A stretch of 64,000 nucleotides of DNA from Aquimarina aggregata (GCF_001632745.1 NZ_LQRT01000024.1:186001-250000), one strand, 5' to 3'. Shown: positions 34,960 to 45,256, counted from the stretch's first letter. Numbers and translations are program-made. Notes: generated from the sequence alone by a model not told the origin.

Positions 34960-35328
34960 TTAGAAAAGTGTTTTGTACTTGGTCCAATGTTTATATATCA
35001 AAAAAGTGTTTACAATAAAAACAAAAGCACCAGGACCTATATTTGCAGGGTCCAATGTACCATGGAATAAAATGATATTCACAGATATAGGTGCCATAAG
35101 GATCAAGGCAAAGGGTACCGCTTTATTAGTTACTAATAAGAGTCCTACAATCACTTCGATAAGCCCTACTGTTTTTAAAATATAGCTATTTGCAAGTGCA
35201 CCAAATAGTATTCCTGCTTCTGGATTTGCAAATTCAAAATCTGGAAGAAATCCTATAAATTTATTACTTCCAAAAATGATTAACATTACTCCTAATAGTA
35301 TTTTTAGTGCTAAAATTAATTTTTTCAT
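34960..35328 (-). CDS. DoxX-like small membrane protein
   Basis: 122 residues with four hydrophobic helices: LILALKILLGVMLIIFGSNKF, ILKTVGLIEVIVGLLLV, AVPFALILMAPISVNIILFH and AFVFIVNTFLIYKHW. The pattern FGSNKFIGFLP and the overall layout fit the DoxX family of four-helix membrane proteins, whose members are linked to redox balance. Function here unknown. The long hairpin at 34833-34926 follows it. Confidence 0.85.
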   Translation of the reverse strand: MKKLILALKILLGVMLIIFGSNKFIGFLPDFEFANPEAGILFGALANSYILKTVGLIEVIVGLLLVTNKAVPFALILMAPISVNIILFHGTLDPANIGPGAFVFIVNTFLIYKHWTKYKTLF

Positions 35329-35518
35329 TTTTTTGTTTTTTCTGGGATTAAATTACTGTATTAGAGACGAAAATGTTAAAAACCTTACAAATTTAGATGA
35401 GGAATAAGATGAAAGAAATACCTTAGACCAAGGTTCTTAATGAAGGGGTTTATATATTTTATAAACACGTAAAATGCCTTTATAAACTAAAGACAAACAT
35501 CTTTTAATCGACAAATTA

Positions 35519-38062
35519 ATGAAACTCACACATCAAATAAAGTACATTTTCCTTGCATGTATATTTCCTATTTTTTCTATTGCTCAAGATTATTTTTACA
35601 AGGATAAACAACCATTTAATTCTGAAATCCCGTCTCCAGAATCTTTTCTTGGATATTCTATCGGTGAACAGCATACGCGACATGATCAAATAGTCGCCTA
35701 TTTTATTAAACTTGCCGAGATTTCTGATAAGGCTTCGATAACCATTTATGGAAAAACACATGAGAACCGAAAACTTGTTATGCTTACTGTTTCTAGTACT
35801 CAAAATATAAATAACCTTTCTTCTCTTAAAGAACAACATTTAACGTTTACAGATCCCAATAAAACTGCTACTAATTATGATGAAATACCAGTTTTTGTTC
35901 AGTTAGGTTATAATGTGCATGGTAATGAACCCTCTAGTGCAGAAGCAGCCATGTTAACGGCATATACGCTAATAGCTTCTACTAGTGAAGAAGTAACGCA
36001 GTATATCGAAAATGCTATTGTATTTATTGATCCTACAATTAATCCAGATGGTCGAGATAGGCATACACAGTGGGCAAATCAATTTAAAGGTAGCCCTTTG
36101 GTAAGTGATAATTATGATGCAGAACATAATGAAATGTGGCCTAGAGGTCGAACCAACCACTATTGGTTTGATCTTAATCGGGATTGGTTACTAGGGATTA
36201 ATCCAGAAAGTAAAGGAAAACTAAAATGGTATCATGAATGGTATCCAAATGTAGTTACGGACTTTCATGAAATGGGAACAAACAGCACTTATTTTTTTGA
36301 ACCCATGAAACCTATAGGTTCTCAAGATCCTATAATGCCCAAAGAAAATTATAAAGATTTAAATAATCTATTTGCTCCTTATTTTTCAAGTGCATTAGAT
36401 AATATAGGGTCTTTTTATTTTACAAAAGAAGCTTTTGATGGCACATATCCGGGTTATGGATCTTCTTATCCTGATTTGCAAGGAGGCTTAGCATTGTTAT
36501 TTGAGCAAGCGAGTTCTAGAGGACATTTACAAGATACAGATTATGGCACTATTTCATTTCCGTTTACAATTCGAAATCAATACATATCTAGTATTGCCAC
36601 TATCAAAGCAGCGGTAGAGAATAGAGTGGTACTTCGTAAATATCAACAAGACTTTTTTAAATCGGCAGTAAATACTACTCTAAAAAAAGGGGTTAATGCC
36701 TATGAGTTTGGTGATTTGTATGATCAAAACCGTAATAAGGCTTTTATTGATAAATTACTACTGCATAAAATTAAAGTATATAAGAATGGAAAACGATTTG
36801 TAGTTCCTGTAAAACAGCCGCAACAACGAATGGTACAAACAATTTTTGAGACTTATACTAAATATCGCGATAGTGTGTTTTATGATGCTTCTGCATGGAG
36901 TTTGGCTAATTTTTATAATATGAAATATAAAGTAGTACCAGCTACTAATCTTAATGAACAAATTTCTACAACCGATGATCTAGTAAGTTTTGAAAAAACA
37001 GAAAAATCTAATTATGCTTACATTCTAGATTGGGACGATTATAACGCACCAGCAGCCTTGTATCATATGCAGTCACAAGGATTAAAAGTAGCTGCCGCGT
37101 TTAAACCTTTTAGTAGTATGACCTCTGTAGGAGAGAAAAACTTTAATTACGGTAGTATTCTTATTCCCGTAAGTAAACAAGAAAAAACTAGTGATGAGGT
37201 ATATGCAATTATTAAAGAAACTCAGAACAAATTCAATGTTCCTGTATATGCAACTAATTCTGGATTTAGTACTAATGGAATTGATTTAGGAAGCCGAAAT
37301 TTTCAGAAATTAGATACTCCAAAAGCGGTATTACTTGTGGGTGATGGTGTTAGTTCTTATGAGGCAGGTGAGGTTTGGCATCTTTTAGATACTAGAGTGC
37401 ATATGCCAATTACCAAGTTACAGATTAACGATTTTGATCGTTTGCCATTAGAAAAGTATACTACTATGGTAATGGTTTCAGGAGGGTATAAGCAATTAGA
37501 CTCTCTTCGTCAGAAAAAGATAAAAAATTGGGTAGAGCAAGGAAATACGTTAGTGACCATATCCAGAGCCTCTAAATGGGCAATAGATAAAAAAATAGTA
37601 AAAGAAAACCTTACCAAAAAACCTAAGGATACTACAAAAAACAAAAAAGTAAAACGATTGCCGTATGTTGATGCCGGAGAAAACATAGGTCGTGAACGTT
37701 TAGGAGGTGCTATTTTTGAAGTAGATCTTGACATTACACATCCATTAGGTTTTGGATATCGCAATAGGTCATTACCAGTATATAAAAATAATGAAGTATT
37801 TGTGGTGCCCAGTGAGAATCCGTATGCTACTGTAGCAAAGTATACAAATAATGCACACATAGATGGGTATATTTCTATCGACAATTACGAAAACTATTTG
37901 AAACCATCAGCGTCTTTAATTGTAAGTAAACTTGGGGGTGGACGTGTAATTTTGTTTGCTGATAATCCAAATTTTAGGGGATCCTGGTACGGTACTAACC
38001 GTTTGTTTTTGAATGCATTATTTTTAGGTAATCATATTAACGTTCCTAAGGTTGAGAAATAA
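35519..38062 (+). CDS. M14-family zinc carboxypeptidase, secreted
   Basis: 847 residues. Signal peptide (about 1-22, ending SIAQ). M14 catalytic domain (about 35-390) with zinc ligands His and Glu in YNVHGNEPSSAEA, a later His in VVTDFHEMG, the substrate-binding FIDPTINPDGRDR region, and catalytic Glu in LLFEQASSRG. The C-terminal about 450 residues contain a glutamine-amidotransferase-like segment (VLLVGDGVSSYEAGEVWHLLD) seen in many Bacteroidota M14 proteins. Acts on peptides outside the cytoplasm. No T9SS sorting domain. Confidence 0.92.
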   Translation: MKLTHQIKYIFLACIFPIFSIAQDYFYKDKQPFNSEIPSPESFLGYSIGEQHTRHDQIVAYFIKLAEISDKASITIYGKTHENRKLVMLTVSSTQNINNLSSLKEQHLTFTDPNKTATNYDEIPVFVQLGYNVHGNEPSSAEAAMLTAYTLIASTSEEVTQYIENAIVFIDPTINPDGRDRHTQWANQFKGSPLVSDNYDAEHNEMWPRGRTNHYWFDLNRDWLLGINPESKGKLKWYHEWYPNVVTDFHEMGTNSTYFFEPMKPIGSQDPIMPKENYKDLNNLFAPYFSSALDNIGSFYFTKEAFDGTYPGYGSSYPDLQGGLALLFEQASSRGHLQDTDYGTISFPFTIRNQYISSIATIKAAVENRVVLRKYQQDFFKSAVNTTLKKGVNAYEFGDLYDQNRNKAFIDKLLLHKIKVYKNGKRFVVPVKQPQQRMVQTIFETYTKYRDSVFYDASAWSLANFYNMKYKVVPATNLNEQISTTDDLVSFEKTEKSNYAYILDWDDYNAPAALYHMQSQGLKVAAAFKPFSSMTSVGEKNFNYGSILIPVSKQEKTSDEVYAIIKETQNKFNVPVYATNSGFSTNGIDLGSRNFQKLDTPKAVLLVGDGVSSYEAGEVWHLLDTRVHMPITKLQINDFDRLPLEKYTTMVMVSGGYKQLDSLRQKKIKNWVEQGNTLVTISRASKWAIDKKIVKENLTKKPKDTTKNKKVKRLPYVDAGENIGRERLGGAIFEVDLDITHPLGFGYRNRSLPVYKNNEVFVVPSENPYATVAKYTNNAHIDGYISIDNYENYLKPSASLIVSKLGGGRVILFADNPNFRGSWYGTNRLFLNALFLGNHINVPKVEK

Positions 38063-38076
38063 GTATCCAATAAATT

Positions 38077-38105
38077 AAAACCCTCGTTATTTAAAATAAC
38101 GAGGG
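38077..38105 (-). terminator. terminator of asd
   Basis: CCCTCGTTAT (38081-38090) / ATAACGAGGG (38096-38105), 10 bp with a 5-nt loop. T residues follow on the minus strand (complement of 38077-38080). It lies 27 nt beyond the asd stop and may also act on the convergent M14 gene. Confidence 0.82.
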
Positions 38106-38132
38106 CTGTAATTTATATATAATTGGTGTAGA

Positions 38133-39125
38133 TTAACCTATCAATTCGTTTTGAATAAGATACTCACCTATCTGTACGGCATTAGTCGCAGCACCTTTAC
38201 GTAAATTATCTGATACTACCCACATGTTTAAGGCATTCTCTCTAGAGTGATCTCTACGAATTCTGCCTACAAAAACATCATTTTTACCTTCTGCATAAAT
38301 AGGCATTGGATACGTATTGGTATCTGGATTATCTTGTACGGTTACTCCAGAGGTATCATTCAATAGCGTTCTTACATCGTTTTCAACAAATTCATTTTCA
38401 AATTCCAGATTCACGCTCTCACTATGTCCCCCAACAACAGGTATTCGTATTGCAGTAGCAGTAACAGCAATTGTACGATCATCAAGAATTTTTTGTGTCT
38501 CGTTCACTAATTTCATCTCCTCTTTGGTATATCCATTTTCTTGAAAAACGTCACAATGCGGAATGGCATTACGGTGAATAGGATAAGGATACGCCATTTC
38601 TCCTTTTTCACCAGCATATTCGTTCTCTAACTGTTGCACTGCTTTCACGCCAGTACCTGTTATAGATTGATAAGTAGAAATAACCGCACGATTGATTTTA
38701 TATTTATCGTGTAATGGTCCCAAAGCCATAACTAATTGTATTGTTGAACAATTAGGATTAGCAATAATTTTGTCTTCTTTGGTTAATGCTGTGGCATTAA
38801 TTTCTGGTACAACTAATTTTTTTGTTGGATCCATTCTCCAGGCAGAAGAATTGTCAATAACAGTAATACCAGCTTCTGCAAATTTTGGAGCCCATTCTAA
38901 AGAAGTATCTCCTCCTGCAGAAAACAATGCTACATCAGGTTGCATCTCAATAGCGGTTGTTAATCCAACTACAGTATATTCTTTATCTTTATAAGAGATT
39001 TTTTTACCTATTGATCTCTCTGAGGCTACAGGGATTAATTCTGTTACAGGAAAATTTCTTTCCGCTAATACTTTTAACATTACGGTACCTACCAAACCAG
39101 TAGCACCAACAACAGCAACTTTCAT
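38133..39125 (-). CDS. asd: aspartate-semialdehyde dehydrogenase
   Basis: 330 residues. NADP-binding start MKVAVVGATGLVG; catalytic Cys126 in IANPNCSTIQ; phosphate/substrate residues in ISTYQSITGTGVKAV; and the C-terminal active-site His in GGHSESVNLEF. It reduces aspartyl phosphate to aspartate semialdehyde for lysine, threonine, methionine and diaminopimelate synthesis. It lies downstream of mscL, alr and tdk on the same strand, an order often conserved in flavobacteria. Confidence 0.97.
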   Translation of the reverse strand: MKVAVVGATGLVGTVMLKVLAERNFPVTELIPVASERSIGKKISYKDKEYTVVGLTTAIEMQPDVALFSAGGDTSLEWAPKFAEAGITVIDNSSAWRMDPTKKLVVPEINATALTKEDKIIANPNCSTIQLVMALGPLHDKYKINRAVISTYQSITGTGVKAVQQLENEYAGEKGEMAYPYPIHRNAIPHCDVFQENGYTKEEMKLVNETQKILDDRTIAVTATAIRIPVVGGHSESVNLEFENEFVENDVRTLLNDTSGVTVQDNPDTNTYPMPIYAEGKNDVFVGRIRRDHSRENALNMWVVSDNLRKGAATNAVQIGEYLIQNELIG

Positions 39126-39318
39126 ATTCTACTTATTATATTTTAGTGTTTCTCTATTTCAGAAACTTTTATTTTTAAAGCCTACTTCATTTTTGATGAT
39201 ACAAAAATCGTATAAACTGTTTAAATTTCCTCAAATGTGCGGAATATTTCTAGTATGACAATTATTTTACATAAAAATATAGAAATTAGCATGATTTGTT
39301 ATATATAAAACAAATTGT

Positions 39319-39348
39319 AAAAAAATAACCGCCCAATCAAGGACGGTT
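39319..39348 (-). terminator. terminator of mscL
   Basis: On the minus strand AACCGTCC pairs with GGGCGGTT (one T-G pair; 39327-39334 and 39341-39348) with a 6-nt loop, followed by ATTTTTTT. It lies 51 nt after the mscL stop. Confidence 0.8.
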
Positions 39349-39399
39349 TAGTTAGAATATGTAGTATAGCGGTAGCTATAGATAATTCTTGTATAACAA

Positions 39400-39822
39400 T
39401 TACTGCTTTTTCAGAAGATCTCTTATTTCGGCAAGTAATTCTTCTTGTGTAGGACCAGCAGGAGGTGCAGGTGCAGCCTCTTCCTCTTTCTTTTTAGATT
39501 TTTCATATGCTTTAAGCACAATAAAAATAAATAATCCAACAATGATAAAGTTGATTATCGCTTGTATTAGATTACCATACGTCATTACAGCAGCTCCAGC
39601 CTCTTTAGCTGCGGCTAGGGTTTCATAGGCTTGTCCGTCTAATGAAATGAATTTTTGAGTAAAATCTGTTCCTCCTGTAATAACACCAACGATTGGCATA
39701 ATGATATCGGCTACTGCCGAACCAACAATTTTGTTAAAGGCGCCACCAATTACAACAGCTGTGGCTAAGGCAACAATATCTCCTTTTAGTAAAAAAGATT
39801 TAAAATCCTTAAAAAATCCCAT
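39400..39822 (-). CDS. mscL: large-conductance mechanosensitive channel
   Basis: 140 residues. Cytoplasmic helix [46 protein letters not shown] is the first helix and pore segment typical of MscL. The second helix is [22 protein letters not shown], followed by a Lys/Glu/Ala/Pro-rich linker and a C-terminal helix ([13 protein letters not shown]). It opens during hypo-osmotic shock to release solutes. Slightly longer periplasmic loop than in Escherichia coli. Confidence 0.96.
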   Translation of the reverse strand: MGFFKDFKSFLLKGDIVALATAVVIGGAFNKIVGSAVADIIMPIVGVITGGTDFTQKFISLDGQAYETLAAAKEAGAAVMTYGNLIQAIINFIIVGLFIFIVLKAYEKSKKKEEEAAPAPPAGPTQEELLAEIRDLLKKQ

Positions 39823-39922
39823 ATTGATTATATTTAGATAATTAGTATAGTACTAATTTAACGAAAAAAAACAGCGTTTGTTAAAATTATCTTTATTAAT
39901 ACGCATTTCTTTTCGATAAAAA

Positions 39923-41038
39923 TCAATTATCATCGATAACAATACGTTTTACGCGTTGCGCTATTGCGGTTAATAGCTCATAAGAAATGGTTCCTGATAA
40001 CTCAGCGACTTTAGCAGCATCCGAATTGGCGTCAAAAATAGAGATTTCATCACCTTCTTCACAATCAATATTTGTAACATCAACCATAATCATATCCATA
40101 CATACATTGCCAATGATAAAGGCCTGTTTGCCTTTGATCATTACAAATCCTTTTTTATTACCATATTGCCTACTTATACCATCTGCATGGCCAATCGGAA
40201 TAGTGGCAGTTTTTGTAAAATCACTAGCCTTAAATGCTCTATTGTATCCGACTGAGTCTCCTGGTTCTAACTTATGAATTTGAGAAATTACCGACTTTAA
40301 AGAAGCTACGGGTTTGAGTTGAGCGTCATATTTAGCATCATTACCATAGCCATATAATCCAATACCTGCACGTACCATATCAAAATGGGCCTCGGGATAA
40401 TTAAGTAATCCAGAAGTATTAGATTGATGCAGTAATGGTCTATATCCCAATCTCTCTATCATAATATCTGTTATTTTTCTAAAGAGGTTGATTTGATGCA
40501 CTGTAAAATCTCTTTCAGAATGATCTTCACTTGCAGCTAAATGAGAAAGTATAGCTACTATTTTTATACTATCAGTTTTAGAGAGTTTGTCAATAATATG
40601 ATCAATACCATTTTCACCAAACCCAATACGATTTAGTCCACTATTAAACTTTATATGAATAGGATATTCTTTTTGTTTATTTAAAGTCGCTACCTCAATG
40701 AATTTTGTCAACGTTCTAAGGCTATAAATACTTGGCTCTAAATCATATTTGATTAACTTTTCAAAGTTTACAGGCTGAGGATGCAGTACTAAAATGGGTG
40801 TTGTAATACCGGCTTCTCTTAGAGTAATTCCTTCAGAAACATACGCAACAGCAAAATAATCTACCCCTATTTTTTCTAAATGTGTAGCCATTATCGCCGC
40901 ATCGCTACCATATCCAGATGCTTTTACAACAGCTAACATTTTTACGGTAGCATCGATCTTACTTTTTAAATAGGTATAATTGTGAGTAAGATGGCTAAGG
41001 TTGATTTCTAATACAGTTTCTTTTACACTACTACTCAT
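39923..41038 (-). CDS. alr: alanine racemase
   Basis: 371 residues. PLP-binding Lys39 in [30 protein letters not shown] and [13 protein letters not shown] in the barrel; PLP-site [10 protein letters not shown]; and the C-terminal domain with [10 protein letters not shown] (catalytic Tyr), [14 protein letters not shown]. It interconverts L- and D-alanine for peptidoglycan. It overlaps tdk by 8 nt, so the two are cotranscribed. Confidence 0.96.
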   Translation of the reverse strand: MSSSVKETVLEINLSHLTHNYTYLKSKIDATVKMLAVVKASGYGSDAAIMATHLEKIGVDYFAVAYVSEGITLREAGITTPILVLHPQPVNFEKLIKYDLEPSIYSLRTLTKFIEVATLNKQKEYPIHIKFNSGLNRIGFGENGIDHIIDKLSKTDSIKIVAILSHLAASEDHSERDFTVHQINLFRKITDIMIERLGYRPLLHQSNTSGLLNYPEAHFDMVRAGIGLYGYGNDAKYDAQLKPVASLKSVISQIHKLEPGDSVGYNRAFKASDFTKTATIPIGHADGISRQYGNKKGFVMIKGKQAFIIGNVCMDMIMVDVTNIDCEEGDEISIFDANSDAAKVAELSGTISYELLTAIAQRVKRIVIDDN

Positions 41039-41669
41039 TCGATTTCTTAGATATTTCCTTAGGGTCTTTAACGTCCATTTTGCTTACCTTTTCTTTTAGC
41101 ATAGCTTTATAATATGCTCCCCGACTTAGAGGTTCGTACTCCTCGGTTTCACCTAGTAAGACTAAATCATCTTTTGTAGATTTGCGGTAGCTAAACTGTG
41201 CCAAGTTTCCTGTTCTTGTGCAAACGGCGTGTACTTTAGTAACATATTCTGCGGTAGCCATTAATGCTGGCATTGGTCCAAAAGGATTGCCTTTAAAATC
41301 CATATCCAAACCAGCAACAATTACTCTAATTCCTTGATTTGCTAAATCATTGCAAACAGCAACAATTTCATCATCAAAAAATTGAGCTTCATCTATTCCT
41401 ATCACATCACACGTGTTTGCTAATATTCTAATATTTGCGGCTGCTGGTACTGGAGTTGATCTAATCTCATTTGAATCATGAGAAACCACCATTTCATCGT
41501 CATATCTTGTGTCGATTGCAGGTTTAAATATTTCAACTTTTTGTTTTGCAAATTTAGCGCGTTTTAACCTGCGAATTAATTCTTCGGTCTTGCCCGAAAA
41601 CATAGAACCACAGATTACCTCTATCCAACCAAATTGCTCTTTATGATTTACTGTATTTTCGAGAAACAT
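41031..41669 (-). CDS. tdk: thymidine kinase
   Basis: 212 residues. P-loop [19 protein letters not shown]; catalytic Glu in [16 protein letters not shown]; nucleotide-binding [15 protein letters not shown]; and the thymidine-binding region LAQFSYRK. The zinc-binding lasso cysteines are reduced (one Cys at VCTRTGNL), as in some bacterial type II kinases. Salvages thymidine to dTMP. Start at ATG 41669; it overlaps alr by 8 nt. Confidence 0.95.
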   Translation of the reverse strand: MFLENTVNHKEQFGWIEVICGSMFSGKTEELIRRLKRAKFAKQKVEIFKPAIDTRYDDEMVVSHDSNEIRSTPVPAAANIRILANTCDVIGIDEAQFFDDEIVAVCNDLANQGIRVIVAGLDMDFKGNPFGPMPALMATAEYVTKVHAVCTRTGNLAQFSYRKSTKDDLVLLGETEEYEPLSRGAYYKAMLKEKVSKMDVKDPKEISKKSNE

Positions 41670-41766
41670 TTTGTATTTTTCAGCATCAATTAAAGAAATC
41701 CCTTCTCCTTAACATACCAGATGAATTTTAAAACCACCTAAAATGGTTATTGATTTACATCTTTTT

Positions 41767-41797
41767 TTGGTATTGCATTAAAGATGAGGTAAATTTA
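41767..41797 (+). promoter_or_regulatory. candidate Bacteroidota promoter for the gene at 41839
   Basis: TTG (41767-41769), 20 nt, TAAATTTA (41790-41797), one mismatch from TAnnTTTG, 42 nt before the start codon. Confidence 0.45.
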
Positions 41798-41838
41798 TTA
41801 AAAAACAAATAGCAGTATTATAAACGAATAAGAAAGTT

Positions 41839-42645
41839 ATGAAGAAGAAATTGGAAGCCGAGCTTATTAGTATTGCTCATAGAATATTACAACTTAAAGG
41901 TAGCGGGACATTACTCCAGTTGCAAGAAGAAGCGAGACAGGTCTATGAAAAATTAACTATTCTTAATTTTTCTGAGAGCCATTTTGCAGGTCCTCAACCA
42001 ACCATTGGGCAAGTTAGAGCCGCTATTGATCAAAGTGTTTTAGAAAAAGAAGTAAAGATTGAAAACAAAATTCAGGAAACTGAAGGAATAGAAATTTCAG
42101 AATTAGAACCGATTATAAAAGAGGAACCTGTTGTTGAAACGATAGTAGAGCCAGAATTAAAAGAAGTAGAACAAATAATCGAAGAACCAAACGTTGAGCA
42201 TAAACCGGAGTTAGTAATCGAAGAAATTAACGCTCGAGTTACAGAAGATCTTTTTGTACCCGCAATTGCCAACGAAGATAAAGCAATAAATAATTTACAT
42301 AGTACTGAAAATAGAGCCAATAAAGATCAAGAAGATTATAAAACGCATGCACGATCTACATTCGAGACCGAAACTCAAGATGAGAGGCCTAAATCACTTA
42401 ATGAACAGCTTCGTAAAGATATCCATATTGGGTTAAATGACCGATTAGCGTTTATCAAGTATCTTTTTGAAGGTAGCGCTCCAGATTATAATCGTGTATT
42501 ATCCCAACTTAATACATTAACAAATAAAAAGGAAGCTCAAGAGTTTATAATAAACATGGTGAAACCAGATTATAACCATTGGGAAAATAAAGAAGAATAT
42601 GAAGAGCGCTTTATAACTACTGTGCTTAGTAAATTTGATGAGTAG
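41839..42645 (+). CDS. conserved flavobacterial hypothetical protein
   Basis: 268 residues, cytosolic and strongly acidic in the middle. N-terminal folded helix part (about 1-70, KKKLEAELISIAHRILQLKG). A long Glu/Val/Ile-rich low-complexity stretch (about 75-175, EEPVVETIVEPELKEVEQIIEEPN). A C-terminal folded part (about 185-268, LNEQLRKDIHIGLNDRLAFIKYLFEGSAPDYNRVLSQLN) that is probably the conserved domain. No function is known to me. It is divergent from tdk and has its own promoter. Confidence 0.85.
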   Translation: MKKKLEAELISIAHRILQLKGSGTLLQLQEEARQVYEKLTILNFSESHFAGPQPTIGQVRAAIDQSVLEKEVKIENKIQETEGIEISELEPIIKEEPVVETIVEPELKEVEQIIEEPNVEHKPELVIEEINARVTEDLFVPAIANEDKAINNLHSTENRANKDQEDYKTHARSTFETETQDERPKSLNEQLRKDIHIGLNDRLAFIKYLFEGSAPDYNRVLSQLNTLTNKKEAQEFIINMVKPDYNHWENKEEYEERFITTVLSKFDE

Positions 42646-42736
42646 ATACGATAGTTTAAATGATAAAAAATAATCATACTCGAAATGTTTTGGATATAGT
42701 TTCCGACAGATATTAAGAACTAATAATAAAATTGTA

Positions 42737-43081
42737 ATGAAAATTGTTTATTGGATTGCTACTGTTGCATTGTGTGCTATAATGTTATATTCTGCTCAGA
42801 TGTATTTTTTTAATACAGAAATGGTTAAAGGTTTTTTTGAAAGCTTTAATTATCCAACTTATATAGTAATTCCATTAGCAGTGGCAAAATTGTTAGGTAT
42901 TGCAGCAATACTTACCAATAAAATAAAATGGGTTAAAGAATGGGCCTACGCAGGTTTCTTTTTTGATTTGGTATTAGCTAATTTAGCCCATGCTAATGCA
43001 GGACACCCTATTGGTTTCTCTGTATATGCAATAGTATTGTTGATTGTTTCTTATGTAGCAGGAAAAAAAGTAAGACCTTAA
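42737..43081 (+). CDS. DoxX-family membrane protein
   Basis: 114 residues with four hydrophobic helices: IVYWIATVALCAIMLYSAQMY, TYIVIPLAVAKLLGIAAIL, WVKEWAYAGFFFDLVLANLAHA and FSVYAIVLLIVSYVAGKK. DoxX-like. Its stop overlaps the rsmI start codon by one base (TAATG), so the two are translationally coupled. Function unknown. Confidence 0.85.
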   Translation: MKIVYWIATVALCAIMLYSAQMYFFNTEMVKGFFESFNYPTYIVIPLAVAKLLGIAAILTNKIKWVKEWAYAGFFFDLVLANLAHANAGHPIGFSVYAIVLLIVSYVAGKKVRP

Positions 43082-43752
43082 TGTCAAAATTATACCTTGT
43101 CCCAACACCCATTGGCAACCTAGAAGATATAACTTTTAGAGCACTTACAGTACTTAATGAAGTTGATTTAATTCTTGCAGAAGATACTCGCACAAGTGGA
43201 AAATTATTAAAGCATTTTGAGATTTCAACTCCTATGCAAAGTCATCATATGCATAATGAACATAAAACTGTTGATCGAATTATCCAAAAATTAAAAAACG
43301 GAGAAACTATTGCTTTAATTAGTGATGCAGGAACCCCTGCAATAAGTGATCCAGGGTTTTTATTAACAAGAGCCTGTGTCGAGCATAAAATTGAAGTAGA
43401 TTGTTTACCAGGAGCAACAGCTTTTGTACCCGCATTAGTAAATAGCGGTTTGCCAAATGATAAGTTTGTTTTTGAAGGGTTTCTGCCTATAAAAAAAGGA
43501 AGACAAACACGATTAAAGATACTTGCAGAAGAAACAAGAACTATGATCTTTTATGAATCTCCTCATAAACTTATTAAAGCATTAACAAGTTTTGTAGAAT
43601 ATTTTGGCGCTGACCGACAGGTTTCTGTGTCAAGAGAATTAACCAAAATGTACGAAGAAACGATACGTGGAACAGCACAAGAAGTACTAAATCATTTTGA
43701 AGCTAAACCCCCTAAAGGAGAGATTGTAATTATCGTAGAAGGAAACAAATAA
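43081..43752 (+). CDS. rsmI: 16S rRNA (cytidine-1402 2'-O)-methyltransferase
   Basis: 223 residues. SAM-dependent tetrapyrrole-methylase-like fold with LYLVPTPIGNLEDITFRAL, ILAEDTRTSGKLL, ALISDAGTPAISDPGF and IFYESPHKL, the diagnostic RsmI motifs. It methylates C1402 of 16S rRNA at the decoding site. It starts on the last base of the DoxX stop codon. It is shorter than proteobacterial RsmI, because it lacks the C-terminal extension. Confidence 0.95.
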   Translation: MSKLYLVPTPIGNLEDITFRALTVLNEVDLILAEDTRTSGKLLKHFEISTPMQSHHMHNEHKTVDRIIQKLKNGETIALISDAGTPAISDPGFLLTRACVEHKIEVDCLPGATAFVPALVNSGLPNDKFVFEGFLPIKKGRQTRLKILAEETRTMIFYESPHKLIKALTSFVEYFGADRQVSVSRELTKMYEETIRGTAQEVLNHFEAKPPKGEIVIIVEGNK

Positions 43753-43785
43753 ATACATTTAAAACAAAATTTAATAGCACATATA

Positions 43786-44127
43786 ATGACTATTACAACA
43801 TTTATAGAAAAACTTAAAACTACACCAAAAGCCATTTCATTTCAGGAAACCATGCAAGTGATTGAAGATCATTATGATTTTGAACCTACATCATTTACCA
43901 ATGGAGAAATAACAAATAATACAGGTCAAAATTCAGGTTCTTGTAAGTTATTTGCTTTTGCAAAATTACAGCAACTTAATAGTGAAGAAACTTTGCATTG
44001 TTTTGGAAATTATTATACCGATGTTTTAAATACTCCAGCGGGTAATGATCACCAAAATATTCGCAATTTTATGAAAACAGGATGGAATGGGATTTCTTTT
44101 TCTAATGATCCTTTATTGCTAAAATAA
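43786..44127 (+). CDS. HopJ type III effector family protein
   Basis: 113 residues, cytosolic: starts MTITTFIEKLKTTPKAISFQETMQVIEDHYDF, then EPTSFTNGEITNNTGQNSGSCKLFAFAKLQQL and ETLHCFGNYYTDVL. This is the HopJ family, first named from a plant-pathogen effector but widespread in free-living bacteria, where the role is unknown. It follows rsmI by 33 nt in the same direction. There is no sign of a type III system, so the name should not be read as virulence. Confidence 0.85.
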   Translation: MTITTFIEKLKTTPKAISFQETMQVIEDHYDFEPTSFTNGEITNNTGQNSGSCKLFAFAKLQQLNSEETLHCFGNYYTDVLNTPAGNDHQNIRNFMKTGWNGISFSNDPLLLK

Positions 44128-44133
44128 AAACAT

Positions 44134-44451
44134 CTATTTTTTTGATTGTTTGAACTTTTTGGTCATTTCTTTATGCCACAATCGCTGTTTTGGATTTGTC
44201 AAAGCTAGAGAAAAAGGACTGTAAATAGGCATTAGAATTTTTTCATGAGTAGTAGAGATTCCTAGGTTGATTTGCTTATCTAGATTTAGATCTGGCTTAT
44301 AGATAGGCATTTTAGTACGCTTTTTTGATATTGAGTGATCTTTAAAAGGTTTAAATTCATGCTGTTTTGTAACTTTTTTCTGGCTATAAGTACTTATAGA
44401 TACAGAGAATATAAGCATAATAGTCATATATGTTAAGCCATGTACATTCAT
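44134..44451 (-). CDS. small secreted basic protein, hypothetical
   Basis: 105 residues. Signal peptide (MNVHGLTYMTIMLIFSVSISTYSQ). The mature part is basic and low in hydrophobic residues (KKVTKQHEFKPFKDHSISKKRTKMPIYKPDLNLDKQINLG). No family is recognised. It lies between two plus-strand genes, 6 nt from the HopJ-family stop and 72 nt from the metallopeptidase start. Confidence 0.65.
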   Translation of the reverse strand: MNVHGLTYMTIMLIFSVSISTYSQKKVTKQHEFKPFKDHSISKKRTKMPIYKPDLNLDKQINLGISTTHEKILMPIYSPFSLALTNPKQRLWHKEMTKKFKQSKK

Positions 44452-44523
44452 GATACTATTTTATAAATTAGATAGTTTACGTTGTTATACTAACTAAAGA
44501 TAAATTCAAAAGTTGCAAAATCG

Positions 44524-45222
44524 TTGAAAAGTAAACCATTATTCACCATTTTAGGAATAAGTGCACTAGTTTTTTTATTATGGCAACTTCCTTATTTTGG
44601 TTTTATACAGTATCCTTTTTTATTATTAGGTACTTGGTTTCATGAAATGGGCCATGGTTTAACTGCTGTATTGCTAGGAGGCAAATTTTATTATTTAGAG
44701 ATTTATGAAAACGGAGGAGGAGTTGCATATTCTGATGTTTCGTTAAGTTATCTCAACACCAACTTGGCTAGGGCGATGACAGCAGCAGGTGGTTTACTTG
44801 GACCTGCAATTTCTGGAGCGATATTGATTACATCTGCAAAAAAGAAAGTTACTTCTAAAGTTACACTGTGGCTCTTAATTATTGTCATGGTAGTATCTTT
44901 ACTTTTATGGATACAAGAACTATTAGCATTAGTAGTTTTAAGTGTTTTTGCAGCTATTTTATTTGGTATAGCTATACTAAAGATCAGAAGACTAGAAATT
45001 TTTACACTTCTTTTTTTAGGAACACAATGCGTATTAAGCACGTATTTGCAAATAGGGTATTTATTTACAAAACAATTTGAAAGAGATGGAAACATCCAAT
45101 ATTCAGATACACAAATGATCGCAGTACATCTATTTGGAACCTATTGGATGTGGGCAATATTAATATTAATACTTACTATTATTCTTGTTTATAAAAGTTA
45201 TCGATATTATTTAAAAAAATAA
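44524..45222 (+). CDS. M50-like membrane metallopeptidase
   Basis: 232 residues with about six membrane helices. The zinc motif HEMGH sits in LLGTWFHEMGHGLTAVLLGG (about 40-58), followed by the conserved ARAMTAAGGLLGPAISGAIL segment. It is the M50B-like type, a small intramembrane protease family without PDZ. The start is TTG at 44524; no ATG lies upstream in frame, and the signal-like helix begins at once. Substrate unknown. A perfect 16-bp hairpin begins at the stop codon. Confidence 0.85.
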   Translation: MKSKPLFTILGISALVFLLWQLPYFGFIQYPFLLLGTWFHEMGHGLTAVLLGGKFYYLEIYENGGGVAYSDVSLSYLNTNLARAMTAAGGLLGPAISGAILITSAKKKVTSKVTLWLLIIVMVVSLLLWIQELLALVVLSVFAAILFGIAILKIRRLEIFTLLFLGTQCVLSTYLQIGYLFTKQFERDGNIQYSDTQMIAVHLFGTYWMWAILILILTIILVYKSYRYYLKK

Positions 45223-45256
45223 AGTTGTTAGAAAACGTAGTTTTCTAACAACTTTT
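45221..45256. terminator. bidirectional terminator after the M50-like gene
   Basis: AAAGTTGTTAGAAAAC (45221-45236) / GTTTTCTAACAACTTT (45240-45255), 16 bp and perfect with a 3-nt loop. It serves the M50-like gene and the convergent small protein gene (stop at 45278). Confidence 0.9.

Noticed and set aside
43786-44127. HopJ name as sign of a type III secretion effector
   Set aside because: Family is widespread in non-pathogens and no type III genes are present in the window.
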